DNA of 64,000 bases from Flavobacterium sp. IMCC34852 (GTDB taxonomy: Bacteria; Bacteroidota; Bacteroidia; Flavobacteriales; Flavobacteriaceae). Both the position numbers and the translations under genes were made by a program. The DNA lies in contig NZ_CP121446.1 of the NCBI RefSeq assembly GCF_030643905.1, positions 3,020,001 through 3,084,000 on the forward strand. Direction: 5' to 3'. A model generated the notes under the pieces. That model was not told the origin of the DNA, made no database searches, and was given only the letters and a program-made list of their open reading frames with translations. Shown here in pieces: positions 52,805 to 61,233 of the stretch. Position 1 is the stretch's first letter; each line of letters begins with the position of its first letter.

Positions 52805-53523
52805 ATACCACAAGCCTAAAAGGAAAACTTTATCTTATTCCGACCACTTTGGGCGAAATGAATCCTCATGATGTACTACCACAATCGATTAAAAGAACCA
52901 TTGATTTCATAGACACTTATATCGTAGAAAACGAAAAAACCGCACGTAAATTTATCAAATCAATCAATCCGGAAAAGGTTCAGGCAAGTTTAAAATTATT
53001 CGCACTCAACAAACATACCGACATCTCCGAGCACAACGCCATGATTGCACCATGCTTAAACGGGATTAATGTCGGATTAATGAGCGAAGCCGGTTGCCCC
53101 GGAGTCGCTGATCCAGGAGCAGTGATTGTAAAGTTAGCGCATGAAAAAGGCATTCAAGTGATTCCTTTGGTTGGCCCATCTTCTATCCTATTGGCCATGA
53201 TGGCTTCGGGTATGAACGGGCAGAGTTTTGCTTTTAACGGTTATTTGCCTATTGATAAAAGTGATAAAAAATTGGCCCTCAAAAACTTTGAAAAACTTTC
53301 ACAAGATAAAAACCAATCTCAGCTTTTTATAGAAACACCTTATCGCAACAACAAGTTGTTAGAAGACATCCTGCAAGCGTTACAACCTAATACTCATTTG
53401 TGCATAGCAACTGATATTACTTTACCGACGGAGTTTATCAAAACATTGCGTGTGACTGATTGGAAAAAAACAAAGGTCGATTTACACAACCGACCTACTA
53501 TTTTTATTATTCACAAAATGTAA
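52801..53523 (+). CDS. RsmI-like SAM-dependent tetrapyrrole-methylase-fold methyltransferase
   Basis: The 240-residue protein opens KGKLYLIPTTLGEMNPHDVL, the start typical of RsmI-type enzymes, and has the SAM loop MSEAGCPGVADPGAVIVKLA and LVGPSSILLAMMASGMNG. RsmI itself 2'-O-methylates C1402 of 16S rRNA. This protein is shorter and carries GCPGVADPG where RsmI usually has GTPLISDPG, so it is a Bacteroidota paralogue whose target is uncertain. It is coupled to the LMW-PTP gene and is adjacent to the lysozyme-like gene on the other strand. Confidence 0.85.
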   Translation: MNTTSLKGKLYLIPTTLGEMNPHDVLPQSIKRTIDFIDTYIVENEKTARKFIKSINPEKVQASLKLFALNKHTDISEHNAMIAPCLNGINVGLMSEAGCPGVADPGAVIVKLAHEKGIQVIPLVGPSSILLAMMASGMNGQSFAFNGYLPIDKSDKKLALKNFEKLSQDKNQSQLFIETPYRNNKLLEDILQALQPNTHLCIATDITLPTEFIKTLRVTDWKKTKVDLHNRPTIFIIHKM

Positions 53524-54159
53524 TTACTTTACTTTAGCGTTTTTGATGGCTTTGATAGCATGTGTCTCGAATCCGCCGAAATCTCTGAGATAAGTTCTTA
53601 CCGAAGTACCGTATTCATCTTTGCACTTTTTGGCACCTCTTGAATTCAAGAAACGTTTCACCGAACCGGTTCCACCCAAATGTGCTGCTGCTAAAATACC
53701 GGATTCGGTAATTTTAACGCCATCAATCACTTTACCTTCAAAGTCTTTGATATACTTTCTCAATTCGTATTTGTTTTTGGAAAGCAAGGTGATAAAAGCT
53801 TTTTCTTGTAGTTTCGGATTGTTCAAGAAAGTTGAACTGTCGTGTATACCGATTGACTTTAACGTTTCTACACCAAATTGGTATTTTCCTAAATACCCTA
53901 GAGTGTTGATCTTTTTGTATTTTCCCTGTGACTCTTTGTGCGCTATGGCATCTTTGTAACCAATAAAATGTCTGCCCTTGAATGGTGCATCCAGGCTAAA
54001 ATAATTGATGCTGTTTTGAGAAGGAAAAACGTATAAAAGCTTTTCATTTTCATCAACACGAAAACCGAAGTTGATTGGGGAATTGTAAGGTTTAAAACCC
54101 GAGCTTATGAAAGCTACTGTTAGTAGGATTGATGTGTAAAAAATTCCTTTTTTTATCAT
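53524..54159 (-). CDS. Lysozyme-like exported peptidoglycan-associated protein
   Basis: The 211-residue protein has a signal-like N-terminus (FYTSILLTVAFISSG). The segment AHKESQGKYKKINTLGYLG followed by KYQFG matches the lysozyme/soluble-transglycosylase start, with Glu in KESQG as catalytic candidate. LAAAHLGGTGSVKRFLN is a second family mark. It is likely a small lytic transglycosylase or murein-binding protein in the periplasm. It begins a reverse-strand run of envelope genes (DUF2279, MltG). Confidence 0.75.
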   Translation of the reverse strand: MIKKGIFYTSILLTVAFISSGFKPYNSPINFGFRVDENEKLLYVFPSQNSINYFSLDAPFKGRHFIGYKDAIAHKESQGKYKKINTLGYLGKYQFGVETLKSIGIHDSSTFLNNPKLQEKAFITLLSKNKYELRKYIKDFEGKVIDGVKITESGILAAAHLGGTGSVKRFLNSRGAKKCKDEYGTSVRTYLRDFGGFETHAIKAIKNAKVK

Positions 54160-54256
54160 TAATTGTTATTTCTCAAGCGCTGTCACCGACATGAAATTAC
54201 CGGGTGCAAATATACAACTAATTTTATAAAATTGATTATCAATAAGTTAAACTACA

Positions 54257-55168
54257 CTAAAAGTAGATTAAGTGCAACTTCGAACCGCCGCAACCCTTGA
54301 TTTCAAACGTTGGAGCCGGAATTTTGATTGTATTGAAAATTGTTAAAATCGTCTTAACAAAATGGGATTTCGTTTCAATTTTCGTCAAATCAACGTCGAG
54401 ACTGAGGTAAAATTGACGGTATCTTTTGCTTTCCGGCAGAAAAATAGTATTGACAAATTCTTCATTGCCGGTAATCATTCCTTCGGCACCATAACCGATA
54501 GCAATATTGAGCCATTTCGGAATTTTGGAAGTCTTGGCAAAAGAATAAATATTAGCCGAAAGCCAATAGGTTTGTCCGTTGTAATCTTTCAGAATTTGCT
54601 CAGATAATGTACTGCCCAAAACAGTAGGCCGAGCAGTGGCATAAGGTGTAGTGTGAAAAGAAAATTTGGGGACAATTCGTTGTTCTTTCCAAAGCAAATC
54701 CTGAGAAACAAACAAAGCCGTTCCGGATACATTGGCAATCACGTCACCCAAAGACGCACCCCAATTCGCAGAATAACCGTCGAAAACCTCCACCGTAGTC
54801 AAGAAAGCCAAGCCCAATGTGGAGCCATAAAGCAGTTGACTTTTTCGGCTTGAACCGCTCCATTTCAAAGCATTGGCACCAAAACTACCCAAATGATATG
54901 CCGAAAAAACATGTCCGGCTTTGTCCATTTGTAGCCATTCGGCATTGTCATTGATAAAGTGAAAATCAGAACGCGGATAATCAGCGTACCAAACTTGGTT
55001 TAAACCAATTAAAGCAGTTGCGCCAATTGCTACTTCAGATATGACAAGAGTTTTGAGTCGGTTTGTATTTAAAGTATCCGAAGGTTTTAAAAAATGTTCT
55101 ATACCGTTTTGTGCCCAAAGTAAACTCGAGCAGCAGAAAAACAGAACTATGTAATGCTGCTTTTTCAA
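54257..55168 (-). CDS. DUF2279 (YfiM-type) outer-membrane-associated protein
   Basis: The 303-residue protein has a signal peptide (MKKQHYIVLFFCCSSLLWAQ) and the DUF2279 block DKAGHVFSAYHLGSFGANALKW with the conserved DKxGH, then TVEVFDGYSANWGASLGDV. The rest is barrel-like. Function is unknown. The next gene upstream, mltG, ends three bases before its start, so the two are co-transcribed and a role in envelope construction is plausible. Confidence 0.82.
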   Translation of the reverse strand: MKKQHYIVLFFCCSSLLWAQNGIEHFLKPSDTLNTNRLKTLVISEVAIGATALIGLNQVWYADYPRSDFHFINDNAEWLQMDKAGHVFSAYHLGSFGANALKWSGSSRKSQLLYGSTLGLAFLTTVEVFDGYSANWGASLGDVIANVSGTALFVSQDLLWKEQRIVPKFSFHTTPYATARPTVLGSTLSEQILKDYNGQTYWLSANIYSFAKTSKIPKWLNIAIGYGAEGMITGNEEFVNTIFLPESKRYRQFYLSLDVDLTKIETKSHFVKTILTIFNTIKIPAPTFEIKGCGGSKLHLIYF

Positions 55169-55171
55169 AGA

Positions 55172-56200
55172 TTAACGTTTGGTCCCTTGCGCATTAAGCC
55201 AATCAGCATATTTCTTGGCATTAACATTGTGCTGTTCCATAGTAGCGGCAAATTCGTGGTAACCAAAACGTTCCACACTGGCGCAGAAGTAAAGATAATT
55301 GTGGTTTTCGGGAGTTAAAACCGCATCAATAGCATCAATATCAGGCATGGCAATTGGTCCTGGTGGCAAACCTAAATTTTGATAAGTATTGTAAGGCGAA
55401 GCAATAAACAAATCGTTATATAGAACCCTTTTGATTATTTGATCAAAATCATTGTCTCTCAATTTCAAGGCATAAATCACCGTTGGATCTGCTTGTAATT
55501 TCATTCCGTCTCTGAGACGATTTAAATAAACACCGGCAACGGTTGGCCGTTCGCTTTTCTTTACGGTTTCTTTGTGAACGATGGAGGCCAAAGTAATTAC
55601 TTGCACCGGAGTCAAATTCAATTCAGCTGCTTTAGCGATTCGTTCTTTGGTCCAAAATCGATTGTATTCTTCCAACATTTTGTCTCTAAATTTTTCAGCT
55701 GAAATGTTCCAATAAAACTCATAAGTATTGGGCAAAAACATGGCAAAAACATTTTCTTTAGTAAAACCGTTTTTCTGCAAAAAAGCTGAATCTCGGAAAG
55801 TCGACAATAATTTTGTAGTATCAGGTTCTATTTGAGCACTGATTCGCTCGCAAAGATTTTCTAATCTTTCTTGATTATTGAAAGCCAATTTCACCGGAAC
55901 ATTTCTTCGCATGGTGGCTACCAATTGAAAAGCACTCATCCCTTTCTTCAACAAAAACCTTCCGGCTTTGACATTTTCAGGGTAAGAACGAAGATTAGCC
56001 ATAAGCTCAAAATCACTCATGTTTTTTACATAAGGCGAAAGGATTCGCTGCACATCTTCATATTTAGAATCGGTCGGAATTTCAACAAAAATTTCTTCTT
56101 TATCGAAATTGGTATTGGCCGTAAAGAATTTGATATAAATAAACAATACTACTATTAAACCAACAGCAGCTAAAATTTTAAAGATTTTACTTTTGTTCAA
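55172..56200 (-). CDS. mltG: Endolytic transglycosylase MltG
   Basis: The 342-residue protein has one N-terminal membrane helix (residues ~9-26), a LysM-like region, and the YceG/MltG catalytic part with TLASIVHKETVKKSERP (catalytic Glu), VAGVYLNRLRDGMKLQADP and YNTYQNLGLPPGPIAMPD. It cuts nascent glycan strands in the periplasm and ends their polymerisation. It lies within a reverse run of GNAT and DapF genes upstream and DUF2279 downstream. Confidence 0.95.
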   Translation of the reverse strand: MNKSKIFKILAAVGLIVVLFIYIKFFTANTNFDKEEIFVEIPTDSKYEDVQRILSPYVKNMSDFELMANLRSYPENVKAGRFLLKKGMSAFQLVATMRRNVPVKLAFNNQERLENLCERISAQIEPDTTKLLSTFRDSAFLQKNGFTKENVFAMFLPNTYEFYWNISAEKFRDKMLEEYNRFWTKERIAKAAELNLTPVQVITLASIVHKETVKKSERPTVAGVYLNRLRDGMKLQADPTVIYALKLRDNDFDQIIKRVLYNDLFIASPYNTYQNLGLPPGPIAMPDIDAIDAVLTPENHNYLYFCASVERFGYHEFAATMEQHNVNAKKYADWLNAQGTKR

Positions 56201-56221
56201 AACCGAGACTATTTTAAAGAT

Positions 56222-56749
56222 TTATTTTTTAATTAATTGAAAAAGAGCTTCATCTTGAAAGCGATTGTTAGCGAAATTCCAATCTTTTTTGACGCCTATT
56301 TTTTCAAATCCAAATGTAGTAAAAAGTGCTATACTCGCTGTATTTTCCGTGCCAATATTTGCAAACAACTGGTGCAATTGCAACTGCTGAAAAGCATAAT
56401 TAATCACTAAACCCAAAGCTTCTTTCCCAAATCCACTTTTTCTATCAGTTTCATTTTGGATAATAATCCCAACACCTGCACGTTTATTTTTGGGGTCAAA
56501 ATCAAATAAATCAATCAAACCAATGGCTTCAGTGGTTTCATTTTTACAAATGGCTAAGCGCAATTGTTTGGCTTCATAAATGTCCTGGTGCGCATTTTCG
56601 AGATATTGACGAATGAGAAACTTGCTGTAAGGCGTTTGCGTGTTGCTGACTTCCCAAATAGACTCATCATTTTCTATATGATAGATAAACTCTAAATCTT
56701 CGGGTTCGAGTGCGCGTAAGTAAATGGTATTTCCTTTCAGTGTTACCAT
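56222..56749 (-). CDS. GNAT acetyltransferase, RimJ/RimL type
   Basis: The 175-residue protein starts MVTLKGNTIYLRALEPEDLEF and has the RimJ/L-like layout with GVGIIIQNETDRKSGFGKEALGL near the acetyl-CoA site and GLIDLFDFDPKNKRAG just before it. The substrate is unknown. It overlaps the 3' end of dapF by seven bases, so it is co-translated with it. Confidence 0.9.
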   Translation of the reverse strand: MVTLKGNTIYLRALEPEDLEFIYHIENDESIWEVSNTQTPYSKFLIRQYLENAHQDIYEAKQLRLAICKNETTEAIGLIDLFDFDPKNKRAGVGIIIQNETDRKSGFGKEALGLVINYAFQQLQLHQLFANIGTENTASIALFTTFGFEKIGVKKDWNFANNRFQDEALFQLIKK

Positions 56750-57525
56750 TCCATTTCGCCTTCAAATACAAAAGTGGCCGGACCTTTGAGATAAACATTA
56801 GTATATTTATTCCCTTCCTTAACAAAAGAAACTTCGAGCTTTCCGCCTTGAACATCCAGATAAATATGATGTGCTCTTGTTTTCCCAATGGCATGCATGG
56901 CAATAGCTACTGCTGTTGCTCCTGTTCCGCAGGATAACGTTTCATCTTCAACACCGCGCTCGTAAGTTCGTAAGGCAAAATGATTATCCGCAATTTGTTT
57001 TACAAAATTCACATTAGTTCCCGGTTTACCGTACAAGTCGGAATAGCGAATTTGAGCGCCGATAGTTTTGACATCATAATTTTCCAAGTCTTCCACCATC
57101 ATCACGTGATGTGGCGAACCGGTATTGAGGAAAACATAGTCACTTTCTGCTTTTACAAAATCTACTTCTTTCATGCCAAGCGAAACCGTCCCGTTTTCAA
57201 AAATGGAGGCATGGTGCGGACCATCAGTAGCAATAAAATCGGTATCATTTTGAATCACATTTAAACTTTTGGCGAAAGCCACCAAACACCTGCCGCCGTT
57301 ACCACACATTGAACTTTCGTTACCATCGGAGTTATAATACACCATTCTGAAATCAGTATCATTGTCACTCTCCAATAAGATCAATCCGTCGCCACCGATA
57401 CCAAAGCGTCGGTCGCATAATTTTTCGATGAGTTTGGTGTTGTTTTTTGGGAAAAAGCCATTGCGATTGTCAATCATGACAAAGTCGTTCCCGGTGCCTT
57501 CGTATTTGTTAAAAGTGATTTTCAT
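56743..57525 (-). CDS. dapF: Diaminopimelate epimerase
   Basis: From the ATG at 57523-57525 the enzyme has 260 residues, starting MKITFNKYEGTGNDFVMIDN. The catalytic cysteines lie in MCGNGGRCLVAF and TLSCGTGATAVAI. It converts LL- to meso-diaminopimelate for peptidoglycan and lysine. A six-codon longer frame begins inside the -7 box at 57543-57550, which supports the shorter start. It is first in a run with the GNAT and MltG genes. Confidence 0.96.
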   Translation of the reverse strand: MKITFNKYEGTGNDFVMIDNRNGFFPKNNTKLIEKLCDRRFGIGGDGLILLESDNDTDFRMVYYNSDGNESSMCGNGGRCLVAFAKSLNVIQNDTDFIATDGPHHASIFENGTVSLGMKEVDFVKAESDYVFLNTGSPHHVMMVEDLENYDVKTIGAQIRYSDLYGKPGTNVNFVKQIADNHFALRTYERGVEDETLSCGTGATAVAIAMHAIGKTRAHHIYLDVQGGKLEVSFVKEGNKYTNVYLKGPATFVFEGEMEW

Positions 57526-57542
57526 ATTAGTCAAAAGTGACA

Positions 57543-57550
57543 CAAAGATA
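57543..57550 (-). promoter_or_regulatory. -7 promoter box of dapF
   Basis: The minus strand reads TATCTTTG, matching TAnnTTTG, 17 bases upstream of the dapF ATG. Confidence 0.5.
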
Positions 57551-57657
57551 GCAAAATTAAGATTGTCTTAAAAATTGTTAAACGAGCGTTAAAGGGTGTT
57601 TGAAGAAAAAATGAAAGTTTTTAATTTTACTATCAAATAATTTAAATGTTAATGACT

Positions 57658-59049
57658 ATGAAAAGACTATCCAGTTTATTTTTGGTTTCTTTATTGAGTG
57701 GCGCCACCACTTTGGGTGCATACAAATTATTTATAGAAGAGAAAAGCAATCGCGATTCAATCGTAACTTTAGCTTCGGGCAACAATAATCGAACTGTTGG
57801 CTTATCTGCTGAAGCCATTGACTTCACCGCAGCAGCTGAAAATGCTGTACACACTGTGGTTCACGTAAAAAATGTGACCGTAAGAACCGTTTATAATCCA
57901 ATCATGGAATTTGTTTATGGGCAACGCGGTGGCCAACAACAAGAGCAAATTGGCACCGGCTCTGGCGTAATCATCTCAGAAGACGGTTATATCGTAACCA
58001 ACAATCACGTGATTAAAGACGCAACTGAGTTGGAAGTAACCCTAAACAACAACAAATCCTATAAAGCCAAACTCATCGGAACCGATTCTAAAATGGACAT
58101 TGCCTTGTTAAAAATCAACGCAGATGAAAAATTACCTTATTCTGCTTTTGCCGATTCAGACCAAGTTAAGGTGGGAGAATGGGTTTTGGCTGTTGGAAAT
58201 CCGTATAATTTAAATTCAACTGTGACAGCCGGAATTGTCTCTGCCAAAGCCAGGAATTTAGATAACCGAAATGGAATACAATCCTTTATCCAAACCGACG
58301 CCGCGGTGAATCCCGGAAACAGCGGTGGTGCTTTGGTCAATACTCGTGGCGAATTAATCGGAATCAACACTATGATTTCTTCTCCAACCGGAAGTTATGC
58401 CGGATATTCTTTTGCGGTTCCGTCCAATATAGCTCGTAAAATCATTGAAGACATTATGGAATTTGGTGGTGTTCAACGCGGTATTTTGGGCGTGGAAGGC
58501 AACGAGCTGAACAGTAAAGCTTCTACAGAGCTAGGCATCAAAGACACTGAAGGATTCTATATTAGTAAGGTAACTAAAAACTCCGGTGCTGAAAAAGCCG
58601 GTTTGAAAAGTGGTGATGTTATTAAAAAAATAGACTCTCAAAAAATCAGTTCGTTTGCCGAATTAACCGGTTACATTAACACCAAGAGACCAAACGATAA
58701 AGTACTTGTGACTTTCTTAAGAGATGGCGAAACCAAAACCGCTTCAGTTACATTAATTAAAAATGACATTTTTACGACAGAATTCAAAGGATTAGAGTTG
58801 GAAAACATTAATGCAGCCGATAAAAAGAAATACCGAATTGATTATGGTGTTCGCATTAAAGAAATCAACAACGAAAATCTGAAGCCTTATTATGATCAAT
58901 TGAAAGGCAATATCATACTTTCTGTAGATAATGTGAAAGCTACAGATGTTGAGACTATTTCCGGATTTTTAAACAAAAAAGACGAAAATCAAAGTGTCAG
59001 CATTCAAATGATTAACCGAATGGGACAAGTGATTCAAGTCATCATATAA
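57658..59049 (+). CDS. HtrA/Deg family periplasmic serine protease
   Basis: The ATG at 57658 gives 463 residues with a signal anchor (SLFLVSLLSGATTLGAY). The trypsin-like domain carries the triad: His in VTNNHVIKDA (~residue 116), Asp in SKMDIALLKI (~147), Ser in NPGNSGGALV (~220). A PDZ domain follows (~275-365, FYISKVTKNSGAEKAGLKSG) and a second, shorter PDZ-like part at the C-terminus (~375-463). It degrades or refolds damaged envelope proteins. It is divergent from dapF and ends with its own terminator. Confidence 0.95.
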   Translation: MKRLSSLFLVSLLSGATTLGAYKLFIEEKSNRDSIVTLASGNNNRTVGLSAEAIDFTAAAENAVHTVVHVKNVTVRTVYNPIMEFVYGQRGGQQQEQIGTGSGVIISEDGYIVTNNHVIKDATELEVTLNNNKSYKAKLIGTDSKMDIALLKINADEKLPYSAFADSDQVKVGEWVLAVGNPYNLNSTVTAGIVSAKARNLDNRNGIQSFIQTDAAVNPGNSGGALVNTRGELIGINTMISSPTGSYAGYSFAVPSNIARKIIEDIMEFGGVQRGILGVEGNELNSKASTELGIKDTEGFYISKVTKNSGAEKAGLKSGDVIKKIDSQKISSFAELTGYINTKRPNDKVLVTFLRDGETKTASVTLIKNDIFTTEFKGLELENINAADKKKYRIDYGVRIKEINNENLKPYYDQLKGNIILSVDNVKATDVETISGFLNKKDENQSVSIQMINRMGQVIQVII

Positions 59050-59071
59050 TTTCATCTTACTTATTTTTCTA

Positions 59072-59104
59072 AAAGCCAGCCTTTAAAAGGGTTGGCTTTT
59101 TTTA
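59072..59104 (+). terminator. Rho-independent terminator of the HtrA gene
   Basis: AAGCCAGCC and GGGTTGGCTT pair with one G-T around TTTAAAA, followed by T7. Confidence 0.75.
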
Positions 59105-59117
59105 TTGTTAAATATTT

Positions 59118-59158
59118 ACGAAATCGTTTTCGTGAAACGCTTCTATTTTATACTTTTG
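59118..59158 (+). promoter_or_regulatory. Promoter and palindrome upstream of GAPDH
   Basis: TACTTTTG (59151-59158) matches TAnnTTTG. An inverted repeat ACGAAA-TCGT-TTCGT with six paired bases (59118-59133) lies where the -33 region would be and may be an operator. Transcription should start near 59163, ~40 bases before the ATG. Confidence 0.5.
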
Positions 59159-59202
59159 CGCCAAATTTAAATTTTCAACACAACTAAACTCTTTTCTTTT
59201 TT

Positions 59203-60651
59203 ATGAACAGTAACACTTTATACGAGAAGGAATTATCATTTCAAGCCGACAGGCGAAAGGCCGGTGTAGAATTTATCAAAATCATTAGCGATTTATGGTA
59301 TGACAAATCTATCGAACTGGTTCTTTTCAGAAACCAATTAATTGATAGAAATGTAAGCGATATTATCAATTTACATGAATACGCCGGTGAATTTGTTCAA
59401 AAGCCCATCAATGTTTTTGATTCAGTAGAAATTGCTCGAGCGATTCTGAATTTAGATTTACCACCATCACGTATTGACATTGGCAAACTAACTTATGAGT
59501 ATCATTTAGAAGACAACAAATACCATGATGCGAAAGCGTTTGTAATTGACAAATTGAGAAATGCCAAAGAGTTTAAAAATATCAAACCTAAAGATGTGGT
59601 TTTATATGGTTTTGGTAGAATTGGCCGTTTGTTAGCGCGCGAAATGATGAGCAAAATTGGTAAAGGACAACAATTGCGTCTTCGAGCGATTGTTACTCGT
59701 GACCGAAATGATGCTTCATCCTTAGAAAAAAGAGCTTCTTTATTGCGCTATGATTCAGTTCATGGGGATTTTGAAGGTTCTGTTCAAGCCGATGTTGAAA
59801 ATAATGCTTTAATTATCAATGGAACTACGGTTCACATTATCACCGCCGGTTCTCCGGAAGAAATTGATTATACCCAATACGGCATCGAAGATGCTTTAGT
59901 CATTGACAATACGGGTGCTTTTACTACAGAAGAAGCACTTAAAAGACACTTGGTTTCTAAAGGAGTTGAAAAAGTATTACTAACTGCACCCGGAAAAGGC
60001 GTTCCTAACATCGTTTATGGTGTAAACCACAACGATCACAATCCTGAAACAGTAGATATTTTCTCGGCAGCTTCTTGTACTACCAATGCCATCACTCCTA
60101 TTTTACAAGCTGTTGAAGAAACTCTAGGTGTTGTAAAAGGTCATTTAGAAACCATTCATGCTTACACCAATGATCAGAATTTGGTAGATAACATGCACAA
60201 AAAATACCGTCGTGGTCGTGCGGCAGCTTTAAACATGGTAATCACTGAAACCGGCGCCGGAAGTGCGGTTGCAAAAGCCTTACCAAGTTTGGCCGGAAAA
60301 TTAACTTCGAATGCCATCCGTGTTCCTGTTCCTAATGGTTCTTTGGTGGTTTTGAATTTAGAAGTGGGCAAAGAAACTTCTATTGAAGAAGTGAACAACA
60401 TCATGAAAAAATATGCCTTAGAAGGTGAATTGGTAGAACAAATCAAATATTCTTTGAATAACGAATTGGTTTCTTCGGATATCGTAGGCACGTCGGCACC
60501 TTCTATTTTCGACAGCAATGCTACGATTGTTTCAGGCGATGGTAAAAACATAGTACTTTATGTTTGGTATGATAATGAATACGGCTATAGTCATCAGGTT
60601 ATTCGTTTGGCTAAATATATTGCCAAAGTAAGACGTTATACTTATTATTAA
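59203..60651 (+). CDS. gap: Glyceraldehyde-3-phosphate dehydrogenase, long form
   Basis: The 482-residue enzyme has an extra N-terminal helical segment of about 125 residues before the normal NAD-binding start VVLYGFGRIGRLLAREM. The catalytic Cys292 is in FSAASCTTNAITPI, and WYDNEYGYSHQV closes the substrate domain. It oxidises glyceraldehyde 3-phosphate in glycolysis or the reverse in gluconeogenesis. The N-terminal extension is not recognised as a known domain. The loss of the usual Asp in the first Rossmann turn (RAIVTRDR) suggests possible NADP use, which is an inference. Confidence 0.92.
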   Translation: MNSNTLYEKELSFQADRRKAGVEFIKIISDLWYDKSIELVLFRNQLIDRNVSDIINLHEYAGEFVQKPINVFDSVEIARAILNLDLPPSRIDIGKLTYEYHLEDNKYHDAKAFVIDKLRNAKEFKNIKPKDVVLYGFGRIGRLLAREMMSKIGKGQQLRLRAIVTRDRNDASSLEKRASLLRYDSVHGDFEGSVQADVENNALIINGTTVHIITAGSPEEIDYTQYGIEDALVIDNTGAFTTEEALKRHLVSKGVEKVLLTAPGKGVPNIVYGVNHNDHNPETVDIFSAASCTTNAITPILQAVEETLGVVKGHLETIHAYTNDQNLVDNMHKKYRRGRAAALNMVITETGAGSAVAKALPSLAGKLTSNAIRVPVPNGSLVVLNLEVGKETSIEEVNNIMKKYALEGELVEQIKYSLNNELVSSDIVGTSAPSIFDSNATIVSGDGKNIVLYVWYDNEYGYSHQVIRLAKYIAKVRRYTYY

Positions 60652-60673
60652 TAATTATTAATTCAGTAGGGTA

Positions 60674-60713
60674 AAATCCGTTTGGCTTGTTTAAGACTAA
60701 ACGGATTTTTATT
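60674..60713 (+). terminator. Rho-independent terminator of the GAPDH gene
   Basis: AAATCCGTTT and AAACGGATTT pair around a ~14-base loop, followed by a T-rich tail. Confidence 0.75.
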
Positions 60714-60804
60714 TTTATCAAGTTTTTTTGTTAATAACTAATGATTGTATCGAAATAATGATTATTTTCGACCGTCAAAATTAAGCCCCATTAATCAAGC
60801 CTTT

Positions 60805-61182
60805 ATGAAAAAATTAATTTTTAGTCTATTAGTGATGACTTGCTTTGCCTTTTCAGACAATGAAGAGCCAAAAGTAACTACCTACAGTTACGGTCATAAC
60901 GGGATGGAATATGTTGCCCGAAACAAAAACGGGATGGTAATCATCAGCACTTTCAATTCTAAAATGACTATTCGTCAGGAAATTGCCTATAAGATTTACG
61001 ATTTGTATTTAGATAAAAAATTGGAAAACGATAAAAAAATCACAGTTTACGGAGACGAAGCTGATGTTACCGGAAAATGCGTCATCAGAAAGAAAGACAA
61101 CTTAACCACTGTTGATTTTTATTACGAAAGCGTACAATGGTGTTCCGGACACAAGGAAATATTTAAAAAGAATATAAAATAA
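60805..61182 (+). CDS. Small exported protein of unknown function
   Basis: From the ATG at 60805 the protein has 125 residues with a short signal peptide (MKKLIFSLLVMTCFAFS). The 20-codon longer frame puts a polar stretch ahead of the signal and is not favoured. The mature part is Lys/Asp-rich with two Cys (TGKCVIRKK and VQWCSGHKEI) that could form a disulfide. No family was recognised. It is flanked by GAPDH and, convergently, aconitase, with a terminator on either side. Confidence 0.7.
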   Translation: MKKLIFSLLVMTCFAFSDNEEPKVTTYSYGHNGMEYVARNKNGMVIISTFNSKMTIRQEIAYKIYDLYLDKKLENDKKITVYGDEADVTGKCVIRKKDNLTTVDFYYESVQWCSGHKEIFKKNIK

Positions 61183-61183
61183 A

Positions 61184-61212
61184 AAAAGCTCAACTTAAAG
61201 TTGAGCTTTTTT
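61184..61212. terminator. Bidirectional terminator between the small exported gene and aconitase
   Basis: AGCTCAAC and GTTGAGCT form a perfect stem around TTAAA, with A7 before and T6 after. Confidence 0.85.
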
Positions 61213-61233
61213 ATGCATTATAGTTTTTCCTAA

